From: Burkholderiales bacterium
Lineage (GTDB): Bacteria > Pseudomonadota > Gammaproteobacteria > Burkholderiales > Burkholderiaceae_E
Direction of reading: 5' to 3'
Assembly (NCBI GenBank): GCA_003577305.1
Contig: QEVL01000008.1
Span: 1 to 64,000 of the forward strand
DNA length: 64,000 nt
Positions within the stretch are counted from its first letter, which is position 1. Each line of letters begins with the position of its first letter. This document shows positions 45,568 through 54,185 of this stretch, in pieces. The notes under the pieces are model-generated. The model saw nothing but the letters and a program-made list of their open reading frames with translations, was not told where the DNA came from and did no database searches. The position numbers and the translations under genes are program-made.

Positions 45568-46908
45568 TCATCGGTGCCTTGCTGCTGATTCGGTCGCGAC
45601 GGTGGAGCGCGCCGGCGCGTGCCTGCCGTGGGGTTCGGGCCGAACGCGCGGCGGCTGCGGCGGCGGTTCGGCGCCCGGCGCACGCCGAGGCATTTCGGCG
45701 CGCGGAACCGGCATCGGCTTTTGCACGCGCTGCGGGACCGACTCCGCCCGATGCTGCCTGGGCGGCTCTCGCCGGGCGACGCCGTCGCTGCGCGCGTCTG
45801 CGCGTGGTCGTCCGAAGTCGTTGCGAGGCCAGCGGGCGTCGTTGCGCGGCTGCCCGGCGTCGTCACGGTGCCGGCCGAAGCGCGCATCACCCGCACCGCG
45901 GCCGTTGCGGAAATCGCGGGGTGCTTCGGGAGCGGCTCGCGGCGTCGGCGGCGGCGCGATCGCCGTCGGCGGCCGCGGCGGTCGTGCGTCGGGTGGCCCG
46001 CCTTGCCAGCGGCCGTCGGGCGAAGGGGGCCGTGTGCGGCGCGGCTCGGTGCTCCACCCGGCGCCACGATCGCGCGGGGGGTCGCGACGCCAGACGGTCG
46101 GGCGCGACGTGCCGGGCCGGGTGACGATCACGTTGTTGACCCGATGGTTGTCGACGACGACGTAGCGGTTGCGCCAGACCGGCCGCGGGTCGTGCCAGAG
46201 CCGCGGACGCAACGGCACGTACGCGCTCCACGCGAAGCCCGAGGCGTGGATCGCCGAGAAGTGCGGCGGCCGGTAGACGGGCGGCGGCACCCAGAAGAAC
46301 GGCGGATACTCGGGCCACCACCAGGTGCCGAATACGATCATCGGGTTGTAGTAGGGCACCCACAGGTAGCCCGGGCGCGTCGATTCGATCACGATGACCG
46401 GATCGTTCACGATCACCTGCTGCTGCTCGGTGGACTGCAGGGTGCCGGCCGCCCAGGCGCGTGCGCGCAGCGACTGCACCGTGTCCATCACCTGCTCGCG
46501 CTGCGCGAGGAATGCGTCGCCGAGTTGGCCGGTCCACTCGAGGCGCTCGCTCATCATGGCGAGCACCGAAGGAAACTGGGTGAGCGCGCGCACGCTCGGA
46601 TCCCACGGCATCGACTCCACCGCGTCGGCCAGCGCATCGCCGGTGAGCCCGGGGTTCCCGCGCACGAAGCGGTCGGCCTGCACCACCTGGAGCGGCCAGG
46701 TCGACGCCATCAGCACCTGTGCGAGCAGCGCGTCCGGATAGAGCGCGATCGGGGCGAGCATCTGGTCGAGTTCCTGCTGCCCGTAAGGGGCCTGCGCCGG
46801 GGCGGACGAAATCGCCTGCTGCGCCAGCGACGACGTCGCGGGCGCGAGCGCCATCGGCGCCACGGCGACCGCGAAGGCCAGCGATGCGGCCGTTCCGCGT
46901 CGTTTCAT
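45568..46908 (-). CDS. DUF3300 exported protein
   Basis: A 446-residue protein: signal peptide (ending SSLAQQ), then the DUF3300 domain with QMLAPIALYPDALLAQVLMA and TWPLQVVQADRFV, then an aromatic/proline segment (TWWWPEYPPFFWVPPPVY), and a 200-residue C-terminus very rich in Arg and Pro that is low complexity. Function of the family is unknown. Periplasmic or envelope-bound. Confidence 0.8.
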   Translation of the reverse strand: MKRRGTAASLAFAVAVAPMALAPATSSLAQQAISSAPAQAPYGQQELDQMLAPIALYPDALLAQVLMASTWPLQVVQADRFVRGNPGLTGDALADAVESMPWDPSVRALTQFPSVLAMMSERLEWTGQLGDAFLAQREQVMDTVQSLRARAWAAGTLQSTEQQQVIVNDPVIVIESTRPGYLWVPYYNPMIVFGTWWWPEYPPFFWVPPPVYRPPHFSAIHASGFAWSAYVPLRPRLWHDPRPVWRNRYVVVDNHRVNNVIVTRPGTSRPTVWRRDPPRDRGAGWSTEPRRTRPPSPDGRWQGGPPDARPPRPPTAIAPPPTPRAAPEAPRDFRNGRGAGDARFGRHRDDAGQPRNDARWPRNDFGRPRADARSDGVARREPPRQHRAESVPQRVQKPMPVPRAEMPRRAPGAEPPPQPPRVRPEPHGRHAPARSTVATESAARHR

Positions 46909-47072
46909 CGTCCACCCCTCCCGTTGCGATGGGTCTCCCATGAACGCTCAACGCGCCCCATCGGCGCCGCGCCGACGCCTGCGGCCGGTCCGGTGCGTAA
47001 ACAGATGTAAAGCCGAAAGCGAAGCGTAACCGTGCCCGCCCCGAGCGCCGGGACACCGTCGCGGGACGACGC

Positions 47073-49397
47073 CTATTCCCGCAGCGCGCGCCAGATGCGC
47101 TCGGCCGTCAGCGGCATCTGCAGCGACAGTGCACGCTCACCTCTGCCGGCTCGCCAGAGTGCGTCGACGACCGCGTTGACGACGCACGGGGTCGCGCCGA
47201 TCGTGCCCAGCTCGCCGACGCCCTTCACCCCGAGCGGATTGGTGAGGCAGGGGATCGACTCGTCCATCGCGGTGCGAAAGCGCCCCGCGAGATCGGCGCG
47301 CGGCATCGCGTAGTCGAGGAAGCTGGCCGAGAGCAGCTGGCCGCTCGCGCGATCGTGGATCAGCTGCTCGCACAGCGCCTGGCCGATGCCCTGGACCGCG
47401 CCGCCGTCGAGCTGGCCGCGCACGATGTCGGGATTCACGACGCGGCCGACGTCGTTGACCGACGCGTAGCCGAGCACTTCGATCGTGCCGGTGTCGGGGT
47501 CGATCTCGACTTCGCAGATGTGGCAGCCGTTGGGCCAGCTCGGCCCCTCGACCGAGCTGGTGGCGTCCATCCGGATGGCCCGCTCGGGCTGGCGCGCGGC
47601 CAGCTCGAAGAGGCCGATCGAGCGATCGGTGCCGACGATGCGGAAGGCGCCGTCGGCGTATTCGATGTCGCCGGGCGGCGCTTCGAGCGCCTCGGCGGCG
47701 AGATCCTGTGCCTTGCGCACGGTGTGCTCGGAGGCCACGCGCACCGCCGAGCCGCCGGTGAACAGCGAGCGCGAGCCGGCGCTGCCGAAACCGCTGCCGC
47801 GGTCGGTGTCGCCCTGCACGATGCGGATGCGCCCGATCGGCACCTGGAACACGTCGACCGCCAGTTGCGCGTAGCTGGTCGCGATGCCCTGGCCCATCGC
47901 CTGGGTTGCGGTCCAGATCTCGATGATGCCGTCGGCGGCCACGTCGACGGTGACGCGCTCCTCGAACGCGTTGCCGCCGGTCCATTCGAGGAAGGTGGCG
48001 ATGCCGCGGCCGCGCAGCCTGCCGCGCGCTGCCGAGTCGGCCAGCCGCGCGTCGAAGCCGTTCCAGTCGGCCAGCGCGAGCGCCTGGTCCATGATCGACT
48101 CGAAGCGCCCGCTGTCGTAGGTCTGGCCCATCGGGTTGCGATAGGGCATCTGCCCGGGCCGGATCATGTTGCGCCGGCGCAATTCCGCCTGGCCGATGCC
48201 GAGCCTGCGGGCGGCGGCGTCCATCAGCCGCTCGGTGATGTAGATCGCCTCGGGGCGGCCGGCGCCGCGATACGCGCCGGTGGTCGTGGTGTGCGTGAGG
48301 ATCGCGCGGAACTCGAAGTCGATCACCGGGATGTCGTAGACGCTGGTCTGCACCCACGGCCCGATGAGGAGCTGGATCGCCACGCCGGTGGGCGTGGCGT
48401 AGGCGCCCACGTTGGCCAGCGCGCGGATGCGCATCGCGAGGATGCGCCCGTTCGCGTCGAACGCGAGTTCGGCGCGGCTGCGCACGTCGCGACCGTGCGT
48501 GGCGCCGAGGAACTCGTCGCTGCGCTCGGCGCACCACTTCACGGGTCGCCGCAGCCGGCGCGCGGCAAACGCCACCGTGGCCTCTTCGGGATAGAGGCCG
48601 GTCTTCATGCCGAAGCCGCCGCCCACGTCGCCGACCACGACGCGCACGCTCTCCCTCGGCATCTTCAGCAGATCCTGCGCGAGCGTATCGCGCACGCCCG
48701 AAGGCATCTGGGTGCTCAGCCGCAGCGTGAGCCGTTCGCTGGCTGCGTCCCAGCTGGCCAGCGCCGCACGCGGCTCCATCGCCGACGGCGCGAGCCGCTG
48801 GTTGACCAGGTCGAGCGACACCACGTGCGCGGCGGCGCGAAACGCAGCCTCGGCGGCTGCTGGGTCGCCGTGGCGCATCGCAGCAGCGAGGTTGCCGGGC
48901 GCGTCGTCGCACACCAGCGGCGCGCCCGGAGCGACCGCGTCGTCGAGGTCGACCACCGCGGGCAGGTCTTCGTAGTCGACCAGGATCGCGTCGCGCGCAT
49001 CGATCGCCGCCTGGCGCGACTCGGCGACGATTGCCGCGACCGCCTCGCCGACGAAGCGTACGCGTTCGTGCGCCAGCGGCCGCCGCGGCGGCGCCACGCC
49101 GCGCGAACCGTCGGGCCGCCTGAAGCCGCTCGGGCCGGGGAACACGCCGGCGCCGGCGCGCACCAGGTCGTCGCCGGTGAAGATCTCGACCACGCCCGGC
49201 AGGGCGCGCGCCGCCGAGGCGTCGATCGAGACGATGCGCGCATGCGCGTGCGGCGAACGCAGGAAGCACAGATGCGCCTGGCCTTCGGCATCGAAGTCGT
49301 CGACGAACGCGCCGCGGCCGGCGACCAGCGCCGCGTCCTCGATGCGTCGCACGGCCTGGCCGCTGCCGAAGCGTCCATAGCGGGTGGAATCGGCCAA
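47073..49397 (-). CDS. Molybdenum hydroxylase large subunit (xanthine dehydrogenase/CoxL family), orphan
   Basis: A 774-residue molybdopterin-binding subunit. The active-site loop is AYRGAGRPEA, the form II type, not the AYxCSFR of true CO dehydrogenase, so CO oxidation is not indicated. Other family marks are GGGFGMKTGLYPEE and the C-terminal GVKGVGELGTIGATP with the catalytic Glu. The usual FAD and [2Fe-2S] subunit genes are missing on both sides, so electrons must leave through subunits encoded elsewhere. Confidence 0.88.
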   Translation of the reverse strand: MADSTRYGRFGSGQAVRRIEDAALVAGRGAFVDDFDAEGQAHLCFLRSPHAHARIVSIDASAARALPGVVEIFTGDDLVRAGAGVFPGPSGFRRPDGSRGVAPPRRPLAHERVRFVGEAVAAIVAESRQAAIDARDAILVDYEDLPAVVDLDDAVAPGAPLVCDDAPGNLAAAMRHGDPAAAEAAFRAAAHVVSLDLVNQRLAPSAMEPRAALASWDAASERLTLRLSTQMPSGVRDTLAQDLLKMPRESVRVVVGDVGGGFGMKTGLYPEEATVAFAARRLRRPVKWCAERSDEFLGATHGRDVRSRAELAFDANGRILAMRIRALANVGAYATPTGVAIQLLIGPWVQTSVYDIPVIDFEFRAILTHTTTTGAYRGAGRPEAIYITERLMDAAARRLGIGQAELRRRNMIRPGQMPYRNPMGQTYDSGRFESIMDQALALADWNGFDARLADSAARGRLRGRGIATFLEWTGGNAFEERVTVDVAADGIIEIWTATQAMGQGIATSYAQLAVDVFQVPIGRIRIVQGDTDRGSGFGSAGSRSLFTGGSAVRVASEHTVRKAQDLAAEALEAPPGDIEYADGAFRIVGTDRSIGLFELAARQPERAIRMDATSSVEGPSWPNGCHICEVEIDPDTGTIEVLGYASVNDVGRVVNPDIVRGQLDGGAVQGIGQALCEQLIHDRASGQLLSASFLDYAMPRADLAGRFRTAMDESIPCLTNPLGVKGVGELGTIGATPCVVNAVVDALWRAGRGERALSLQMPLTAERIWRALRE

Positions 49398-49550
49398 GTC
49401 TCTCTCTCCGGAACTGCAGCGCGCGGCGGGGTTCGCGCTGCGGGGAATCGCGCTCGGCCGATCCTACTGCAACCGCTGCGGGCGGCGTGGGTCTTGCGAA
49501 GCGCAGGCGTTCGGCCGAGCATGACGGATCCGCGTCCACCGGAGCACACC

Positions 49551-50111
49551 ATGAGCGTCCTGTCCAGAACAGTGGCCGCCGGCGCACTCGCGCTGGCCTG
49601 CGCGAACGCGTTCGCGTTCCAGTTGAGCAGCCCCGACATCGGCCCGCGCGCGGCGATCGCCAACAAGTTCGTGTTCAAGGGCTTCGGCTGCGAAGGCGAG
49701 AACGTCTCGCCGGCGCTCTCATGGAAGGCGCCGCCCGCGGGCACGAAGAGCTTCGCGCTGCTGGTCCACGATCCCGACGCCCCGACCGGCGGGGCGGGCT
49801 GGTGGCATTGGGTGGTCTACAACCTGCCCGCCGGCACCGCTTCGTTGGCGCAAGGCGCCGGCACGGCCGACGGCAGCAGGCTTCCGGCGGGGGCAGCCCA
49901 GCAGAAGACCGATTTCGGCGCACCGGGCTGGGGCGGACCGTGTCCGCCGGCGGGCGACAAGCCGCACCGCTACGTGTTCACGGTCTACGCGCTGAAGGTC
50001 GAAAAGCTCGACATCCCTGACGGGGCGAGCGCGTCGCTGGTCGGATTCATGGTCAATGCGAACGCGATCGGCAAGGCGACGCTGATCGGCAAGTACGGGC
50101 GAAAAAAATAG
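49551..50111 (+). CDS. YbhB/YbcL-family (PEBP) exported protein
   Basis: A 186-residue phosphatidylethanolamine-binding-like protein: signal peptide (LALACANAFA), FKGFGCEGENVSPALSW, HDPDAPTGGAGWWHWVVYNL and GPCPPAGDKPHRYVFTVYAL, all family hallmarks. ATG 49551 follows GGAG at 6 bases and begins the signal peptide; an ATG at 49521 would put 10 residues before it. It ends CGA AAA AAA TAG, right at the start of the lipid kinase frame. Confidence 0.9.
   Translation: MSVLSRTVAAGALALACANAFAFQLSSPDIGPRAAIANKFVFKGFGCEGENVSPALSWKAPPAGTKSFALLVHDPDAPTGGAGWWHWVVYNLPAGTASLAQGAGTADGSRLPAGAAQQKTDFGAPGWGGPCPPAGDKPHRYVFTVYALKVEKLDIPDGASASLVGFMVNANAIGKATLIGKYGRKK
50102..50108 (+). other. A7 slippery run at the PEBP/lipid-kinase junction
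   Basis: In the PEBP frame the run reads cgA AAA AAA TAG, an X-XXY-YYZ slippery heptamer directly before the stop. A -1 slip leads straight into the kinase frame (ATA GTC GCG CTG). Confidence 0.6.
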
Positions 50112-51022
50112 TCGCGCTGGTCCTGCTCAATCCGCGCGCCGCCGGAGGGCGGGCGCGGCGCCTGGCCGATCCGCTGCGGCAGTGGCTCGCGGCGCACGCG
50201 CCGCAGGCCGAGTTCGCGCTGACCGACGAGATCGGTCGCGCGCGCGAGTGGCTGCTCGGCCGTCGCGAAGGCTCGCGCGTGGTGCTGGTCGGCGGCGACG
50301 GCACCGTGCAGCAGCTGCTTCCGCAACTGCTCGCGCGAAGCCTGCTGCTGGGCATCGTGCCGGTGGGCAGCGGCAACGACCTCGCCGGCACACTGGGCCT
50401 GCGCGGGCTCGACTGGCGCGACGCGTTGGCCCGCGCGCTGCAGGGGCCGACGTCGCGCTGCGACCTCGGCGAATTGTCGACCGCTGGGGCGACGCGGCCG
50501 TTCGCATCGAGCCTGGCGGCCGGTTTCGATGCGGCGATCGCGCGGCGCGCCTCCGAGGGGCCGCAGTGGCTGCGCGGGCTGCCGCGCTACCTCTGGGCCA
50601 CGCTCGGCGAACTGGCCGGCTTGCGCCGCTGGCGGCTGCGCGTGTTCGTCGACGGCACGCTCGTGCACGACGGCGAAGCGCTGTTCGCTTCGTGCCTGAA
50701 CACGCCGAGCTACGGCGCGGGGATGCCGGCGGTGCCCGGTGCGCGCATCGACGACATGCGGCTCGATCTGCTGCTGGTCGGCCGCTTCGGGCGCGCCGGC
50801 GCGCTCGTGATGCTGCCGCAACTGCTCGCGGGCCGTCACCTCGGCCATCCGCAAGTGCGTGCCGCGCGTTTCGCGCACTTGCGCGTCGAATGCGACGCCG
50901 AGTTGCCGTTGGCGGCCGACGGCGAGCCGCTGGCTGCGGCACGCGAATTCTCGGTGCGGGTGCTGCCAGGGGCGCTGAGGGTGGTGCGCGGTCTGCCCGA
51001 AGACTTCCGAAAGGGGTCTTAA
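50108..51022 (+). CDS. YegS/diacylglycerol-kinase-family lipid kinase, no normal start codon
   Basis: A frame of about 304 codons with all kinase marks: LVLLNPRAAGGRA at the start, VVLVGGDGTVQQLL, then GIVPVGSGNDLAGTLGL, and a C-terminal beta domain. The conserved N-terminus begins at once after the PEBP stop, yet no ATG, GTG or TTG exists in this frame between the PEBP stop and a GTG pair near 50279, which would cut off the first strand and LNPRAAGG motif. Translation could begin at ATA 50108 or CTG 50117, or arise by -1 slippage on the A7 run giving a PEBP fusion. Coordinates given are for the whole conserved frame. Confidence 0.75.
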   Translation: MVALVLLNPRAAGGRARRLADPLRQWLAAHAPQAEFALTDEIGRAREWLLGRREGSRVVLVGGDGTVQQLLPQLLARSLLLGIVPVGSGNDLAGTLGLRGLDWRDALARALQGPTSRCDLGELSTAGATRPFASSLAAGFDAAIARRASEGPQWLRGLPRYLWATLGELAGLRRWRLRVFVDGTLVHDGEALFASCLNTPSYGAGMPAVPGARIDDMRLDLLLVGRFGRAGALVMLPQLLAGRHLGHPQVRAARFAHLRVECDAELPLAADGEPLAAAREFSVRVLPGALRVVRGLPEDFRKGS

Positions 51023-51092
51023 GAGCCGCCTAAGGCAGCGGTTCCACAGTGGTGCGCATCGACCACGCAGGATCACCTGCAGAGGAGCACAT

Positions 51093-52565
51093 ATGAGCAC
51101 GCGTTCGATGACGCCTTCCCGCCTTGTCGTTGCGCTGGTGGCCGCCGGAGTGATCGGCGGCGCGGGCGCCAGCTTCGTTTCGGCATCGATGGCCGCCGCG
51201 ACGGCCGCCAACACCGCGGCCAGCGTATCGGCCGCGGCCAGCGTTGCCGCGCCCGCGGTCACGCCGGTCGACTTCACGCAGGTCGTGCAGCGCTACGGGC
51301 CGGCGGTCGTCAACATCAGCGTGAGCGGCATGAAGAAGGTGGCCGGACAGGGCATGCCGGGGCTGGACCCCGACGATCCGTTCTATGAGTTCTTCAAGCG
51401 CTTCGCGGTGCCCGGCGGCCAGGGCCAGCGCGAGATGCCGGTGCGCGGCGAGGGTTCGGGTTTCATCGTCGATCCGAACGGCATCATCCTGACCAACGCG
51501 CACGTGGTGAGCGACGCGAAGGTCGTCACGGTGAAGCTCACCGACCGGCGCGAGTTCAGCGCGAAAGTGCTCGGCACCGATCCGAAGACCGACATCGCGG
51601 TACTGAAGATCGATGCGAAGAACCTGCCTGTGGTGCCGCTGGGCAGCGCGCGCGACCTCCAGGTCGGCGAATGGGTTCTGGCGATCGGCTCGCCGTTCGG
51701 CTTCGAGAACTCGGTGACCGTGGGCGTCGTCAGCGCCAAGCGGCGCTCGCTGCCCGACGACGGTTACGTGCCGTTCATCCAGACCGACGTCGCGCTGAAT
51801 CCGGGCAACTCCGGCGGCCCGCTGTTCGACTCGCGCGGCCAGGTGGTCGGCATCAACTCGCAGATCTTCAGTCGCACCGGCGGCTACCAGGGGCTGTCGT
51901 TCGCGATTCCGATCGAGGTGGCCACGCGGGTGCGCGACCAGATCGTCGCGCACGGCTCGGTGCGCCACGCGAAGCTCGGCGTCACCGTCCAGGAGGTCAA
52001 CCAGACGCTGGCCGATTCGTTCAGGCTCGAGAAGCCCGAAGGCGCGCTCGTCGCGAGCGTCGAGAAAGGCGGGCCGGCGGATCGGGCCGGTCTGCAGTCG
52101 GGCGACGTGATCCTGAAAGCCGACGGCAAGCCGATCGTGGCGTCCGGCGACCTGCCCGCGCTGATCGGCGAGGCGTCGCCGGGCGACAAGGTCGCGCTCG
52201 AGATCTGGCGCCAGGGCAAGCGCCAGGAGATCACCGCCAGGCTGGGCGACGCGAGCGAGAAGGCCGCCAGCACGGCTGCTGCCGACGACAAGGCGGCCAA
52301 CGGGCGGATCGGGCTCGCGCTGCGGCCGCTCGATCCGCAGGAGCGTCGCGAGGCGGGAGTCGATGGCGGACTGCTGGTCGAGGGTGCCGGCGGCCCGGCG
52401 GCGATGGCCGGTGTGCAGCCGGGCGACGTGCTGATGGCGGTGAACGGCACGCCGGTGAAGAGCATCGAGCAGGCGCGTGCGGCGCTGGCGAAGTCCGACA
52501 AGTCGGTGGCGCTGCTGATCATGCGCGACGGCAACCGGATCTTCGTCCCGGTGCGGATCGGCTGA
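51093..52565 (+). CDS. DegQ/MucD-type periplasmic serine protease
   Basis: A 490-residue HtrA-family protease: N-terminal signal/anchor (LVVALVAAGVIGGAGASFV), catalytic His in LTNAHVVSDA, Asp in KTDIAVLK, Ser in NPGNSGGPLFD, then two PDZ domains (from about residues 290 and 400). Degrades misfolded envelope proteins. A ribosome-binding AGAGGAG lies before the ATG. Confidence 0.95.
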   Translation: MSTRSMTPSRLVVALVAAGVIGGAGASFVSASMAAATAANTAASVSAAASVAAPAVTPVDFTQVVQRYGPAVVNISVSGMKKVAGQGMPGLDPDDPFYEFFKRFAVPGGQGQREMPVRGEGSGFIVDPNGIILTNAHVVSDAKVVTVKLTDRREFSAKVLGTDPKTDIAVLKIDAKNLPVVPLGSARDLQVGEWVLAIGSPFGFENSVTVGVVSAKRRSLPDDGYVPFIQTDVALNPGNSGGPLFDSRGQVVGINSQIFSRTGGYQGLSFAIPIEVATRVRDQIVAHGSVRHAKLGVTVQEVNQTLADSFRLEKPEGALVASVEKGGPADRAGLQSGDVILKADGKPIVASGDLPALIGEASPGDKVALEIWRQGKRQEITARLGDASEKAASTAAADDKAANGRIGLALRPLDPQERREAGVDGGLLVEGAGGPAAMAGVQPGDVLMAVNGTPVKSIEQARAALAKSDKSVALLIMRDGNRIFVPVRIG

Positions 52566-52596
52566 CGCGATCGCACGGCACGTCGCGGGTTGCGTG

Positions 52597-53268
52597 ATGA
52601 GCACTTTCGATGTTGCGATCGGTGTCGGGCCCGCCGGCACCGCCGGACAACTCCGCGGTCCGGCCGGCGTGCCCGCGCACCGATCCGGTGGCGCGGGCGA
52701 GCACGGGCCGGCGGGTGCGCGCCGGCAGTGGCTGGTGGCTGCCACCGGCGTGATCGGCGGCGCGGGCCTGCTCGCTTCAGCCTGGCCGCTGCTCGACAGC
52801 ATGGAGCCGTCGGCGCGAGCGCTGGCGGTGGGCGGACCGGTGACGGTCGACGTGTCGGATCTCGCGCCCGGGCAACTGCGCACCGTGCTCTGGCGCGGAA
52901 AGCCGGTCTGGCTGATGCGACGCACCGATGCGATGGTGCGTGCGCTCGAGCAGCCGAATCCGGTGCTGGCCGATCCCGCTTCGAAGCGTTCGGAGCAGCC
53001 GGCATCGTGCGCGAACGCGACGCGCTCGGTGCGTGCCGACCTGTTCGTCGCGGTGGGCGTGTGCACCCACCTGGGTTGCACGCCGGTGCTGCGCCTCGAC
53101 GATGCCGCGTTGAACGCCGAACTCCACGCGCCGGGCGGCTTCTATTGCCCGTGCCACGGGTCGCGTTTCGACCTGGCCGGCCGCGTGGTGCAAGACGTGC
53201 CGGCGTCGACCAACCTGGAAGTACCCGAGTACCGTTTCCTCTCCGACAGCTCGCTGCAGATCGGCTGA
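52597..53268 (+). CDS. petA: Rieske iron-sulfur protein of cytochrome bc1, orphan
   Basis: A 223-residue protein: a proline/glycine-rich N-terminus, one membrane anchor (WLVAATGVIGGAGLLASAWPLL), and the Rieske cluster motifs CTHLGC and CPCHGS (about residues 149 and 182). It is the electron-entry subunit of the quinol:cytochrome c reductase, but petB and petC do not follow; a toxin-antitoxin pair does. The twin-Arg motif is only partial (ARRQW). Confidence 0.88.
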   Translation: MSTFDVAIGVGPAGTAGQLRGPAGVPAHRSGGAGEHGPAGARRQWLVAATGVIGGAGLLASAWPLLDSMEPSARALAVGGPVTVDVSDLAPGQLRTVLWRGKPVWLMRRTDAMVRALEQPNPVLADPASKRSEQPASCANATRSVRADLFVAVGVCTHLGCTPVLRLDDAALNAELHAPGGFYCPCHGSRFDLAGRVVQDVPASTNLEVPEYRFLSDSSLQIG

Positions 53269-53380
53269 GACGCGGCAGGTGCTGGTGCGGCGGCGGGGCT
53301 GGCCTTGCCCGTCGAGGTCAGGGCGGGGGGCTCGGGAGATGAGCCCGCCGCATCCGACCGCGTCCGGATCCGAAATTCCT

Positions 53381-53412
53381 TTGCTGATGATGCGCTGGTG
53401 CAGTAGCATCAT
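53381..53412 (+). promoter_or_regulatory. vapBC promoter-operator
   Basis: TTGCTG (53381-53386), 17 bases, TAGCAT (53404-53409) fits a sigma-70 promoter, overlaid by the inverted repeat ATGATGC (53387-53393) / GCATCAT (53406-53412), a likely VapB operator. Confidence 0.55.
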
Positions 53413-53454
53413 AGCATCGTAGCCAATTCCTGGGGGCGCAACGCCCTGCCCGAC

Positions 53455-53700
53455 ATGCGCACCACTCTCGACATCGATCCCGACGTCCTCGCTGCTGCCC
53501 GCGAACTGGCCCAGCGTCGCGGTGCTTCGATCGGTCGAATCCTTTCCGACCTCGCGCGTCAGGCGCTGGTCGCCGGAGTGGCGCCGCTCGCGGCCGGCGA
53601 GCCGGTGCCGTCGTTTCATGGTTTCCAGCCGTTCCCGGCGCGGGGAGTCGTCGTCGATAACGAGACGATTGATCGACTTCGCGATCAGGAAGGCGTCTGA
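53455..53700 (+). CDS. vapB: VapB-type antitoxin
   Basis: An 81-residue protein with an N-terminal ribbon-helix-helix (RTTLDIDPDVLAAARELAQR, then GASIGRILSDLARQ) and a C-terminal tail that should wrap the toxin. Its stop overlaps the toxin ATG by 1 base. Confidence 0.9.
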   Translation: MRTTLDIDPDVLAAARELAQRRGASIGRILSDLARQALVAGVAPLAAGEPVPSFHGFQPFPARGVVVDNETIDRLRDQEGV

Positions 53701-54128
53701 TGCGCGCGCTTCTCGATGTGAACGTGCTGATCGCCCTGCTCGATCAGGGCCACGTGCATCATGCGGCGGCGCGCGCCTGGCTTGAAGGGAACATCGGGCG
53801 GGGCTGGGCGTCGTGCCCCATCACGCAGAACGGCTGCATACGGATCATGTCGCAGCCGGCTTACCCGGCGGCACTGGCGCCGGCACAGGTGGCCGATCGG
53901 CTTCTCATGGCGACCCGCACGCCGCACCATGCCTTCTGGCCCGACGATTTCTCGCTCGTGGCCTTCGAAGGCCTGCGCTGGACGTCGATTCTCGGCTCGC
54001 GTCAGCTCACCGATGCGTACCTGCTTGCACTGGCGGTGCGCCACGGGGGGTGCTTCGTCACCTTCGACCGGGCGGCGCCGTTGGGCGCCGTCGAAGGTGC
54101 GACCGCCGCGCACCTCGTCGTGCTCTGA
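53700..54128 (+). CDS. vapC: VapC-type PIN-domain toxin
   Basis: A 142-residue PIN ribonuclease: acidic residues in LLDVNVLIALLDQ (D6), EG near residue 28, TDAYLLALAV (D about 103) and FVTFDR (D about 121) form the metal site. VapC toxins cleave tRNA or rRNA. Directly after vapB. Confidence 0.9.
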   Translation: MRALLDVNVLIALLDQGHVHHAAARAWLEGNIGRGWASCPITQNGCIRIMSQPAYPAALAPAQVADRLLMATRTPHHAFWPDDFSLVAFEGLRWTSILGSRQLTDAYLLALAVRHGGCFVTFDRAAPLGAVEGATAAHLVVL

Positions 54129-54185
54129 TCCGGCGCGCCCGAACGCCCGCGCTCTCGGCCCGGCTGCGCGCCAGCACTCCGTGGC

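Noticed and set aside
47073..49397. Carbon monoxide dehydrogenase large subunit (form I)
   Set aside because: The active-site loop is AYRGAGR, not AYxCSFR, and the other Cox subunits are absent.
53269..53454. Possible petB start after the Rieske gene
   Set aside because: No frame in this stretch encodes cytochrome b sequence; it is promoter DNA for vapBC.
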